A stretch of DNA of 35,585 nt from Allobosea sp. UNC402CLCol (GTDB lineage Bacteria; Pseudomonadota; Alphaproteobacteria; Rhizobiales; Beijerinckiaceae). Position 1 is the stretch's first letter. Each line of letters starts with the position of its first letter. Shown piece after piece: positions 8,216-15,280 of the stretch. Position numbers and translations under genes: made by a program. The notes beneath the pieces are model-generated. The model did not search any database, had not been told where the DNA came from, and saw nothing but the letters and a program-made list of their open reading frames with translations. The stretch covers positions 1-35,585 of the forward strand of contig NZ_JQJJ01000005.1 in NCBI RefSeq assembly GCF_000745475.1. Direction: 5' to 3'.

Positions 8216-9070
8216 CTATTGGGCGCGATAGCGGCGCTGGACCAGCAGGCTCGACAGGGCGGTCAACGTCAAGGTCGTCAGCATCAAGATGAAGGCGATG
8301 GCCGCCGCGAAGGGCCAGTTGTTGTTGACCGCGAACTCCCGATACAGCATCGGCGCCATCATCTGGAACCTTGCGCCGCCCAGCAGAAACGGCGTCGCAT
8401 AGGCGTTCATCGCCAGGATGAAAACCAGGATGCCGCCGGTCGCGATGCCGGGCAGCGCCAGCGGCAGCACCACATGCCAGAAGCGCCGCGGCGGCGAAGC
8501 GCCCAGGCTGTCCGCCGCTTCCTCCACCCGTGCATCGATGCCTTCGATGACGCTCTGCAGCGTCAGGATCATATAGGGCAGGTTGATCGACAAAATGCCG
8601 AGGCCGACGGCGAAAGAGGTATAAAGTAGCGAGATGCCCGTCCCCCCCATCGCGCCATAGATCGCATCCACGATGCCGCCGCGACCGAGCACCCCCATCC
8701 AGCCCAGGGCCCGCACGGTCGAGCCGATGAAGAGCGGCAGGATGATCAGCAGGACGCCGATCGACTTCCAGCGGCTTTGCGAGCGGGCGAGCTTGTAGGC
8801 GATCGGAAAGCCCATCAGCAGGCAGAGCAGCGTCGTGACGATGGCGATGCTGAATGTGGTCCACAGCACGCCGGTATAGAAGGGATCGGTGACGAAGCGG
8901 AGATAGTTCTCCGGCGTGAACGCCTCGACCATGAAGGTCCGCCTGTCGTAGCGGTTCAGGCTGTACCGCGCGAGCAGAGCCAGCGGCAGAACGAGCGAGA
9001 GCAGGACGACGAGCGTCGCCGGCCCGATGAGCAGCGAAGCGGTGAGCCCCTCGGGCCGGCGGCGGGTCAT
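8216..9070 (-). CDS. ABC transporter permease, PotB-like
   Basis: 284 residues with about six membrane helices. The cytoplasmic EAA loop that contacts the ATPase is clear (EEAADSLGASPPRRFWHVVL, near residue 190). The family is the spermidine/putrescine (PotB/CysU) type. I chose ATG 9070 (MTRRRPEGL) rather than an upstream in-frame start at 9103, because 9103 lies inside the binding-protein gene and 9070 leaves a 2-base gap after its stop. It should form a heterodimeric channel with the second permease of the operon. The Pot-like class takes up polyamines, but also amino-acid derivatives and opine-like molecules, so the name does not define the substrate. Confidence 0.9.
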   Translation of the reverse strand: MTRRRPEGLTASLLIGPATLVVLLSLVLPLALLARYSLNRYDRRTFMVEAFTPENYLRFVTDPFYTGVLWTTFSIAIVTTLLCLLMGFPIAYKLARSQSRWKSIGVLLIILPLFIGSTVRALGWMGVLGRGGIVDAIYGAMGGTGISLLYTSFAVGLGILSINLPYMILTLQSVIEGIDARVEEAADSLGASPPRRFWHVVLPLALPGIATGGILVFILAMNAYATPFLLGGARFQMMAPMLYREFAVNNNWPFAAAIAFILMLTTLTLTALSSLLVQRRYRAQ

Positions 9071-9072
9071 GA

Positions 9073-10122
9073 TTAGCGCCGCTCGAGAGTGCGGCGCCAC
9101 CAATCGTTCATGTCGTCGCGGACGGCGCTAAGCTGCGGGTAAGGCGCGGGGATCAACTTCGGTGCCGGCTCGGGAAGAGCGAGGTTCTTTGCGACCTCAC
9201 CCTCGAGCGCGGCATTGGTGATGGTCGGGTGATAACCCATCGTCGCTGCGAAGCCTCGCTGGGCCTGCGGATCCAGCGCGGCGTTGAGATAGGCGAACGC
9301 GGCCGCCTTGTTGGGCGCGTTCTTCAAAACGCACATGCTGGAGACATAGGTCATGCAGCCCTCCGTCGGGAAAGACGAGCGCATCTCGACGCCGCCCTTG
9401 GTCCAGAACAGGACGCGTGCATGCCAGACCAGCCCGACATCGATCTCGCCGGACTTGATCGCCGGCGCGAAGGCCTCGGTGGATGTGTAGGCCTTGGCGC
9501 CGGCCCTGATCAGCTTCTCGAGAGGAGCCTTGGCGTCCACGATCTTGCCCGGATCGCCCTGGTTCTTCAGGGCAGCCGCCATGGCCACCCAGATGTAGCT
9601 GTTGTCGAGGATGCCGACCTTGCCTCCATAGGCCTCCATCTCGGTGAAGCTCTTCGGCGGCGTCTTCACCCGCTCGGGGCTGTAGGCGATGACCTGCGGG
9701 CTGTAGATGTGCGGGATCGCGTAGGGGGTCGCGAAGGTCGACTGCACGTATTTCAGGTTCGGCACCTTGCTCTCGTCGAGCGGCTCGAGCATGCCGGACT
9801 CTTCGAGATCATAGGCGGCAGGTGCCTGCACCGCGATGACGTCGACGCTGCCACGCGGGAGACGCCGCTGCGCGATCGCCTTGGCGACGCGCGTCGGCTC
9901 GGTGCCTGCGTCCTGGACGACCTCGATGCCCTTCGGCTTGAGCAGTGGGTCCTCGATGTTCTGCGTCAGGAGCTTGGCATAGTCGCCGCCCCAGGTGCTC
10001 ATCACCACCCGGCCCGTGGCCTCCTGAGCCCGAAGGATGGCTGGAGCGAAGATCGGCGCTGTGCCCGCGCCCGCGGCCAGAGCAAGGATCGTGCGGCGGC
10101 TCGGCTTGGTGTCGTGGCTCAT
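9073..10122 (-). CDS. Periplasmic substrate-binding protein of the ABC importer (PotD-like)
   Basis: 349 residues beginning MSHDTKPSRRTILALAAGAG, a twin-arginine (Tat) signal with cleavage likely after AILRAQ near residue 33. The mature part is an extracellular solute-binding protein of the iron/polyamine type (VVMSTWGGDYAKLL, then DVIAVQAPAAYDLEESGML and WHARVLFWTKGG). It captures the substrate in the periplasm and hands it to the two permeases. AGGAG lies 6 bases before the ATG and 33 bases separate it from the ATPase gene. Tat export implies folding before export, which some binding proteins in this order use. Confidence 0.92.
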   Translation of the reverse strand: MSHDTKPSRRTILALAAGAGTAPIFAPAILRAQEATGRVVMSTWGGDYAKLLTQNIEDPLLKPKGIEVVQDAGTEPTRVAKAIAQRRLPRGSVDVIAVQAPAAYDLEESGMLEPLDESKVPNLKYVQSTFATPYAIPHIYSPQVIAYSPERVKTPPKSFTEMEAYGGKVGILDNSYIWVAMAAALKNQGDPGKIVDAKAPLEKLIRAGAKAYTSTEAFAPAIKSGEIDVGLVWHARVLFWTKGGVEMRSSFPTEGCMTYVSSMCVLKNAPNKAAAFAYLNAALDPQAQRGFAATMGYHPTITNAALEGEVAKNLALPEPAPKLIPAPYPQLSAVRDDMNDWWRRTLERR

Positions 10123-10155
10123 CTCAAACTCCTGTTGTCGTCGCGTCGAAATGGA

Positions 10156-11262
10156 TCAGGCCGCAAGAGCCGGTGCCGCGCTGACGGCGACGTTATTCTC
10201 ATCGAAAAGGCGTTCGTTGACCCCGTCCCAGGTAATCCCGGTCGTCTCGCCCGGTATGCGGCGGGTGCCACCGACCGCCCCGGTCGGCTCGTGAAGCTCG
10301 AGATGGCCTCCTCCCGGAAAGGCGAGGAGATAGTCGATATGGCCGCCGACATAGGTCGCGTCCTCGACCGTGACTCGGCCGCGCGGCGCGGCCGAGCCGT
10401 TGTCGTCACTCAAGCGGACGCGCTCCGGCCGCAACGCCAATATATGAGGGCCGCGGGCATCGTAGCGATTGGCGAGCTTCAGCACAGCGCCTCCCGGCAA
10501 GCGAAAGCTGTCTGAATCGACCAGTTCGCCCTTGACCAGATTGCTGTGGCCGATGAAGCGGGCGACGAACGGGTTGAGCGGCTCCTCGTAAAGCTCCTCC
10601 TGCGTCCCGACCTGCTGAACCTTGCCTTCGCTCATCAGCACGAGACGGTCGGCCATCGTCATGGCCTCGTCCTGATCATGCGTGACCATCAGCGCCGTCA
10701 GCCCGGCGGCCTTCTGCAACTGCCTGATCTCGCGGGCCACGGATTGCCGCAGATTGGCGTCCAGGTTGGAGAGTGGCTCGTCCAGCAGCAGCACCTTCGG
10801 CCGGATCGCCAAGGCGCGGGCCAGTGCGACGCGCTGCTGCTGGCCGCCGGAGAGCTGGCGCGGATAGCGGTCGGCCATCGCAGTCAGCTTGACCATGGCC
10901 AACGTCTCTTCGAGCCGCCGGTCGATCTCGGTCTTCGGCAACTTGCGCATGCGCAGTCCGAAGGTGACGTTCTGCGCGACGGTAAGGTGGGGGAACAGCG
11001 CATAGCTCTGGAAAACCATCCCCATCTCGCGCTGATAGGGCGGCAGGGCCGCGTAATCCCTGCCTTCGAGCAGGATACGGCCGTGTGAGGCGGCAACGAA
11101 GCCAGCGACGAGGCGCAGGGTCGTCGTCTTGCCGCAGCCCGAGGGGCCGAGAAGCACCAGCATCTCGCCGCGGGTGACGTCGAGATTGACATTGTCGACG
11201 GCGGTCGTGGCGCCATAGACCTTGGTCAGACCTTCGATGCGGAGATAAGGATCCTGGCTCAT
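10156..11262 (-). CDS. ABC transporter ATPase, PotA-like
   Basis: 368 residues. Walker A GPSGCGKT at 39-46, signature [15 protein letters not shown] near 136-150, Walker [13 protein letters not shown] near 156-167, and the switch His in [12 protein letters not shown]-terminal TOBE/OB region ([11 protein letters not shown]) is typical of PotA/UgpC-type importers. The reading frame extends upstream to 11655, but ATG 11262 is the start: it overlaps the stop of the upstream permease by one base (TGATG) and begins the fold directly ([17 protein letters not shown]). It powers import together with the two permeases. Confidence 0.93.
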   Translation of the reverse strand: MSQDPYLRIEGLTKVYGATTAVDNVNLDVTRGEMLVLLGPSGCGKTTTLRLVAGFVAASHGRILLEGRDYAALPPYQREMGMVFQSYALFPHLTVAQNVTFGLRMRKLPKTEIDRRLEETLAMVKLTAMADRYPRQLSGGQQQRVALARALAIRPKVLLLDEPLSNLDANLRQSVAREIRQLQKAAGLTALMVTHDQDEAMTMADRLVLMSEGKVQQVGTQEELYEEPLNPFVARFIGHSNLVKGELVDSDSFRLPGGAVLKLANRYDARGPHILALRPERVRLSDDNGSAAPRGRVTVEDATYVGGHIDYLLAFPGGGHLELHEPTGAVGGTRRIPGETTGITWDGVNERLFDENNVAVSAAPALAA

Positions 11263-12104
11263 CAGACGACCTTGCTCAGCTTGACGTACCGATCGATCGC
11301 CAGCAGCAGCAAGGCGATGACAGCGGTCTGGACAACCACCACCGAAGCGACCAGCGGATCGAAGCGGTACTCGAGATATTGCAGCACCGAGATGGGAAAG
11401 GTGATCATGCCGGGGCTGATCAGAAACAGCGTCAGCTCGATGTTCTCGAAAGAGACGATGAAAGCAAAAAGGGCGGCTGCGACGATGCCCTGTCGCATCA
11501 TCGGCAAGGTCACGCTCCAAAGCACGCGGGCGGGCGGGGCGCCCAGATTTGCGGCCGCCTCTTCGATTGAGCGGTCGAGCTGGACGAGATTGGCAACGCA
11601 CAGCCGAACCACCCACGGCGTCGTGATCAGCAGATGCGCCAGCACGAGCACCCAATCCGAGCCGATGAGCGGGATCTCAGAGCGGATTTCGATATCGACC
11701 ATCAGGACATAGAGACCGAGCCCGATCACCACGCCTGGCACCGTCAGCGGCGACAACAGCAAAACATTGAGCAATCCGCGGCCGATGAAGCGGTAGCGCA
11801 CGAGCGCAATGCTGGCGGGCACTCCGATCAGGAGGCTCAGCAGGGTCGCGGTGAAGGCAACGCGCAGGCTCGTGCCGAGTGACTGGCCGAATTTCGGGAA
11901 CTCCGCCAGCCGTCCGTACCACGACAGGGTGTAACCGCTGGGCGGAAACGTCACCACGCCATCGGCGAACAGGCTCATATAGGCCGTCATCAGCAGCGGC
12001 ACGATCATCAGCACCACGCCGGCCGTTATCAGCACCGTCACGACGAGCTTGGAGAGCCATGCCCCCCGCGTGCTCGGCGTTGCGGATTGGATCGCGTTCG
12101 CCAA
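11262..12104 (-). CDS. ABC transporter permease, PotC-like
   Basis: About 280 residues with six membrane helices and an EAA loop (EEAAANLGAPPARVLWSVTL). It is the first gene of the six-gene minus operon and overlaps the ATPase start by one base. The start is uncertain: the frame is open from TTG 12182, but that codon lies inside the 11-bp-arm palindrome at 12156-12185. TTG 12104 has AGAGGGGA spaced 6-7 bases upstream and gives the normal length for a PotC, so I prefer it. GTG 12146 is another option. It pairs with the PotB-like permease to form the membrane channel. Confidence 0.86.
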   Translation of the reverse strand: MANAIQSATPSTRGAWLSKLVVTVLITAGVVLMIVPLLMTAYMSLFADGVVTFPPSGYTLSWYGRLAEFPKFGQSLGTSLRVAFTATLLSLLIGVPASIALVRYRFIGRGLLNVLLLSPLTVPGVVIGLGLYVLMVDIEIRSEIPLIGSDWVLVLAHLLITTPWVVRLCVANLVQLDRSIEEAAANLGAPPARVLWSVTLPMMRQGIVAAALFAFIVSFENIELTLFLISPGMITFPISVLQYLEYRFDPLVASVVVVQTAVIALLLLAIDRYVKLSKVV

Positions 12105-12155
12105 CCAACATCCCCTCTGGTTCTGCTCAGGAAAGCGGAGGCGCACTGTCTCTGT

Positions 12156-12185
12156 CAATTGGATAAAATCTCCATTATGCAATTG
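12156..12185. promoter_or_regulatory. Operator palindrome between two divergent catabolic operons
   Basis: CAATTGGATAA and TTATGCAATTG are 11-bp arms matching at 10 of 11 positions around an 8-base centre. It is the only strong dyad in the 176-base divergent region between the permease start (12104) and the amidohydrolase start (12281). The GntR/FCD protein of the minus operon is the obvious candidate binder; one dyad could repress both directions. Confidence 0.62.
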
Positions 12186-12280
12186 CCGGCTTTTGATATC
12201 TGTGAAACGGTTGGCGGGTCGGGCTGCGCCTGCAGTTGCGGTCGCGATCGCATTTCTTGCTCACCACCTGGAGGCAGCCG

Positions 12281-13510
12281 ATGAGCCAGACGATCTTCGC
12301 GGGAGGGCGTTTCCTTTCGCCCGAGCATGATCGCCTGATCGAAGGCATCGAAATCCTGATCGAGGGCGATCGCGTCCAAGAACTGTCCGACCGCCCGATC
12401 ACGTCTCGCTCGGCGACGCGCATTGCGCTCGGCGGCCGGACCCTCATGCCGGGCTTGATCGACATGCACGTCCATGTCGTTTCAGCCGTCGTCAACGGCG
12501 TGCAGAACGCGATGACCCCGTCTTCCCTTGTCGCATTGCGGACGGCGCGCGTGATGAATGCGATGCTGATGCGGGGGTTCACGACAGTGCGGGATCTGGG
12601 CGGCGCTGATCTCGGCCTCGTCATGGCCGTAGAAGAGGGGCTGATCGAGGGGCCGCGCCTGATCATCTGCGGCAAGGCCCTGAGTCAGACCGGTGGCCAC
12701 TCCGATCCGCGGGACAGGTCCGAAACGCGTCCGCTCTATTCGGGTCGTCTGGGCCAGGTCGGCCAGCTCTGCGACGGCGTCGATGCCGTTCGCCTCGCCG
12801 CGCGCGAGCAGCTTCGAGCCGGCGCGACGTTCGTCAAGATCATGGCCAATGGCGGGGTCGCATCGCCGAATGACCCCATTCATGCACTGGGTTTTTCCCG
12901 CGATGAAATTCGTGCGGCCGTGGAGGAAGCGGAGAACGCCGGGACTTATGTCGCCGCCCATCTCTACACCGACAAGGCGATCGCCAGAGCCGTCGAATGC
13001 GGCGTCCATTCGCTCGAGCATTGCAACCTGATCCAGCCGGACACAGCGAGAAAGGCGGCCGAGGCGGGCTGTTTTGCCGTGCCCACGCTCGCTGCCTATG
13101 AAGGGCTTGCACGCGAGGGGACCGCGTTCGGACTGAGGCCTGAATCGGCCGCCAAGATTGAAACTGTGCGCAAGGGCGGCATGGAATCGCTGTCGATCAT
13201 GCGCGATGCCGGGCTGCCGATGGGCTACGGATCGGACCTGCTCGGGCAGCTCCAGAAGTACCAGACGCTCGAATTCGAGCTTCGTGCGCGGGTTCTACCG
13301 CTGCGTGAGGTGGTGGAGTCAGCGACGACGATGGCGGCGAAGCTTTGTCGCATGGAAGGCGAGATCGGGGTGCTGGCGCCCGGTTCATATGCCGATCTGC
13401 TGGTCGTCGATGGCGACCCGACTCAAGACCCGACCCTGTTCCAGAACGATGGCCGGGCACTGCGCGCCATCATGAGGGGCGGGCGCTTCTTCAAGAACGA
13501 ACTGAACTAG
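12281..13510 (+). CDS. Amidohydrolase, imidazolonepropionase/prolidase-like
   Basis: 409 residues of the amidohydrolase superfamily with a dinuclear metal centre: H63 and H65 (DMHVHV), probably carboxylated K186 (FVKIMANGG), H227 (AAHLYTD), H247 (SLEHCN) and D319 (GYGSDLLG). The subgroup includes the Sgx9260-type enzymes that hydrolyse N-acyl- or Xaa-Pro/Xaa-Arg dipeptides, so a C-N amide bond of a peptide-like molecule is the likely target. ATG 12281 has GGAGG six bases upstream (12270-12274) and begins the typical N-terminal beta sandwich (SQTIFAGGRFL); the frame extends further upstream without a ribosome site. First gene of a two-gene plus operon with the gamma-glutamyltransferase. Cytoplasmic. 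Confidence 0.92.
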   Translation: MSQTIFAGGRFLSPEHDRLIEGIEILIEGDRVQELSDRPITSRSATRIALGGRTLMPGLIDMHVHVVSAVVNGVQNAMTPSSLVALRTARVMNAMLMRGFTTVRDLGGADLGLVMAVEEGLIEGPRLIICGKALSQTGGHSDPRDRSETRPLYSGRLGQVGQLCDGVDAVRLAAREQLRAGATFVKIMANGGVASPNDPIHALGFSRDEIRAAVEEAENAGTYVAAHLYTDKAIARAVECGVHSLEHCNLIQPDTARKAAEAGCFAVPTLAAYEGLAREGTAFGLRPESAAKIETVRKGGMESLSIMRDAGLPMGYGSDLLGQLQKYQTLEFELRARVLPLREVVESATTMAAKLCRMEGEIGVLAPGSYADLLVVDGDPTQDPTLFQNDGRALRAIMRGGRFFKNELN

Positions 13511-13524
13511 GCGAGAGACCCGTC

Positions 13525-15135
13525 ATGCGCGGAATGATCGTCGCGGCCCAGCCCGAAGCGGCGGAAACGGGCGCCGAAATGCTGAGGCGCGGCGGCAACG
13601 CCGTCGACGCCGCGATCGCCTGCGCCTTCAGCCAGGGTGTCGTCGATCCTCAGATGTGCGGGATCGGCGGGTTTGGCGCGATGCAGATCAGCATGCCGAA
13701 GCGCGGCGTGCACACGGTTCTGGAGTTCCTGGCCAGGGCTCCGTTCTCGGCCACGGCCGAGATGTGGGCGGACCGTTTCGTCGGTCAGACCCGCGACGGT
13801 TTCGTATTCCTGCTCGACGGCCACGCCAACGAATGCGGTCATCTCGCCGCCGGCACGCCCGGCAACGTCAAGGGCTACTGCGAGGCCCTGGCACGCTTCG
13901 GCACGATGGAGCTGAAGGATGTCATGGCTCCGGCGATCCGTCAGGCCCGTCAGGGCTTCATGGTCCGCCCCTACGTCCATTATTATTGGGCGATCGACCA
14001 GCGCGCGATGGGCCAGGTCAACACGGAGGACAAGCTGCGCCTGAGCGAGACCGGTCGTGCGATCTATTTCCACCCTGACGGATCGCTGAAGCGGCCGGGC
14101 GACATCGTCTCGAACCCCGACCTCGCGCACACGCTCGAGCGCATCGCGGCGGCCGGCCCGGCCATCTTCTACACCGGAGAGATTGCCGAGCAGGTCGCCG
14201 CCGACATGGCGGCCCATGGCGGTCTGATTTCGCAAGCCGATCTGGCCGCCTACCAGGTGCGTGAGAAGGCCCCCGTTTGGGGGGAGTATCGCGGGCTGCG
14301 CATTGCCGGTAACCCGCCGGCCGCGGGCGGTGTCTCGTTGATCGGTTTGATGCAGATCCTGCAAGAGTTCGAACTTGCCTCGCTCACCCATAATTCGGCC
14401 GAGCATCTGCGGATCCTGGCGGAGGCGATGAAGTGGATGACCATCGACAAGGACGCCCACATGGGAGATCCCGATTTCGTCGACGTCCCGATCGAGATGC
14501 TGCTGTCGCAGGCGCATGCCGCAGCCCATGCGTCCCGCATCCGGGCCGGCGAAAAGGCGCATGTCGCGCGCTCCGCGCTCGCGAAGGATCCGCCGGACAC
14601 CACCGTCTGCTGCGTCATGGACGATGACGGCAATGCCGTGACGATCACGCATACGCTCGGCCAGCCGTCCGGCGCTATCACTCCCGGCCTCGGCTTCATG
14701 TACAACGGCACCATGAGCGGGTTTGATCCGCGGCCGGGAAGAGCCGGCTCCATCGCGCCAGGCAAGGCGCGGGGCAGCGCCATGGCGCCGACCATCGTGT
14801 TCGAGGGCGAGCGCCCGGTGATGGCGCTGGGAGCTCCAGGCGGGACGTTTATCGTGCCGGCCCTCGCGCAGGCCTTGAGCAATGTCATCGACTTCGACAT
14901 GACGATGGCGGAGGCCGTCTCGGCGCCCCGCATCGTTTGCCTGAGCGACACGATCGATGTCTCCAACCGCATCGAGCATCGCGTGACGGACGAGCTCGAA
15001 GCGCTGGGGTATCCCGTCGCGCGCTCCTATCAATCATACGCATTCGGCGCGCCGCATGGGATCAAGGTCGAACCGTCGGGCTGGGCCGGTGGTGCCGATC
15101 CTCAGCGCGACGGCATGGCCATTCGCGTGTTTTGA
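13525..15135 (+). CDS. Gamma-glutamyltransferase family protein without signal peptide
   Basis: 536 residues starting MRGMIVAAQPEAAETGAEML, 14 bases after the amidohydrolase stop. It has the Ntn-hydrolase layout: the large subunit start GGNAVDAAIACAF, then the autocleavage site before T359 in PPDTTVCCVMDDDGNAV, and GAPGG in the small subunit. T359 should be the nucleophile released by self-cleavage. By family it transfers or hydrolyses gamma-glutamyl groups. No signal peptide is visible, unlike periplasmic E. coli Ggt, so it probably acts in the cytoplasm on imported substrate. It could alternatively be a cephalosporin-acylase-like or oligopeptide-specific relative. The frame is open upstream to 13345, but only inside the preceding gene. 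Confidence 0.92.
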   Translation: MRGMIVAAQPEAAETGAEMLRRGGNAVDAAIACAFSQGVVDPQMCGIGGFGAMQISMPKRGVHTVLEFLARAPFSATAEMWADRFVGQTRDGFVFLLDGHANECGHLAAGTPGNVKGYCEALARFGTMELKDVMAPAIRQARQGFMVRPYVHYYWAIDQRAMGQVNTEDKLRLSETGRAIYFHPDGSLKRPGDIVSNPDLAHTLERIAAAGPAIFYTGEIAEQVAADMAAHGGLISQADLAAYQVREKAPVWGEYRGLRIAGNPPAAGGVSLIGLMQILQEFELASLTHNSAEHLRILAEAMKWMTIDKDAHMGDPDFVDVPIEMLLSQAHAAAHASRIRAGEKAHVARSALAKDPPDTTVCCVMDDDGNAVTITHTLGQPSGAITPGLGFMYNGTMSGFDPRPGRAGSIAPGKARGSAMAPTIVFEGERPVMALGAPGGTFIVPALAQALSNVIDFDMTMAEAVSAPRIVCLSDTIDVSNRIEHRVTDELEALGYPVARSYQSYAFGAPHGIKVEPSGWAGGADPQRDGMAIRVF

Positions 15136-15192
15136 GAGGCGCTCCGGCTGGACTGCAGTTGGACCGCCTCAGCTTCGGCTCATGAAAATGGC

Positions 15193-15221
15193 ATTATCGC
15201 GCATTTCAGATGCGTGATAAT
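15193..15221. promoter_or_regulatory. Palindrome A upstream of the HipA-type gene
   Basis: ATTATCGCGCAT and ATGCGTGATAAT are 12-bp arms agreeing at 11 of 12 positions around TTCAG. Its core is the reverse complement of palindrome B, and a TTGACG -35 candidate (15224-15229) follows directly. It reads as one of two operators of the downstream gene. Confidence 0.62.
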
Positions 15222-15223
15222 TC

Positions 15224-15253
15224 TTGACGTGGTGATGGCTGTCGAGGAATGAT
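15224..15253 (+). promoter_or_regulatory. Candidate promoter of the HipA-type gene between the two palindromes
   Basis: TTGACG (15224-15229) and AATGAT (15248-15253) are 18 bases apart. Transcription would then begin about 15260, only a few bases before the ATG at 15266, so the mRNA may be leaderless. No ribosome-binding sequence is seen before the ATG. The -10 lies inside palindrome B, so binding there would block polymerase. Confidence 0.4.
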
Positions 15254-15280
15254 CGCGCATCTGAAATGCGGGATCATTCC
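15246..15280. promoter_or_regulatory. Palindrome B overlapping the start codon of the HipA-type gene
   Basis: GGAATGATCGCGCAT and ATGCGGGATCATTCC are 15-bp arms agreeing at 14 of 15 positions around CTGAA. The right arm begins exactly with the ATG (15266). The central 23 bases match the reverse complement of palindrome A at 21 positions. Confidence 0.68.

Noticed and set aside
9229..10515. A long open frame antisense to the binding-protein and ATPase genes.
   Set aside because: It spans two real genes on the other strand, and its translation has no recognisable motif.
13507..15033. A long open frame antisense to the gamma-glutamyltransferase gene.
   Set aside because: Composition is Arg/Gly/Asp-rich with no domain, and the opposite strand encodes a clear enzyme.
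15030..15045. A further CGTATGATTG-like match to the shared motif on the minus strand.
   Set aside because: It is inside the gamma-glutamyltransferase coding sequence and lacks the ACC half.
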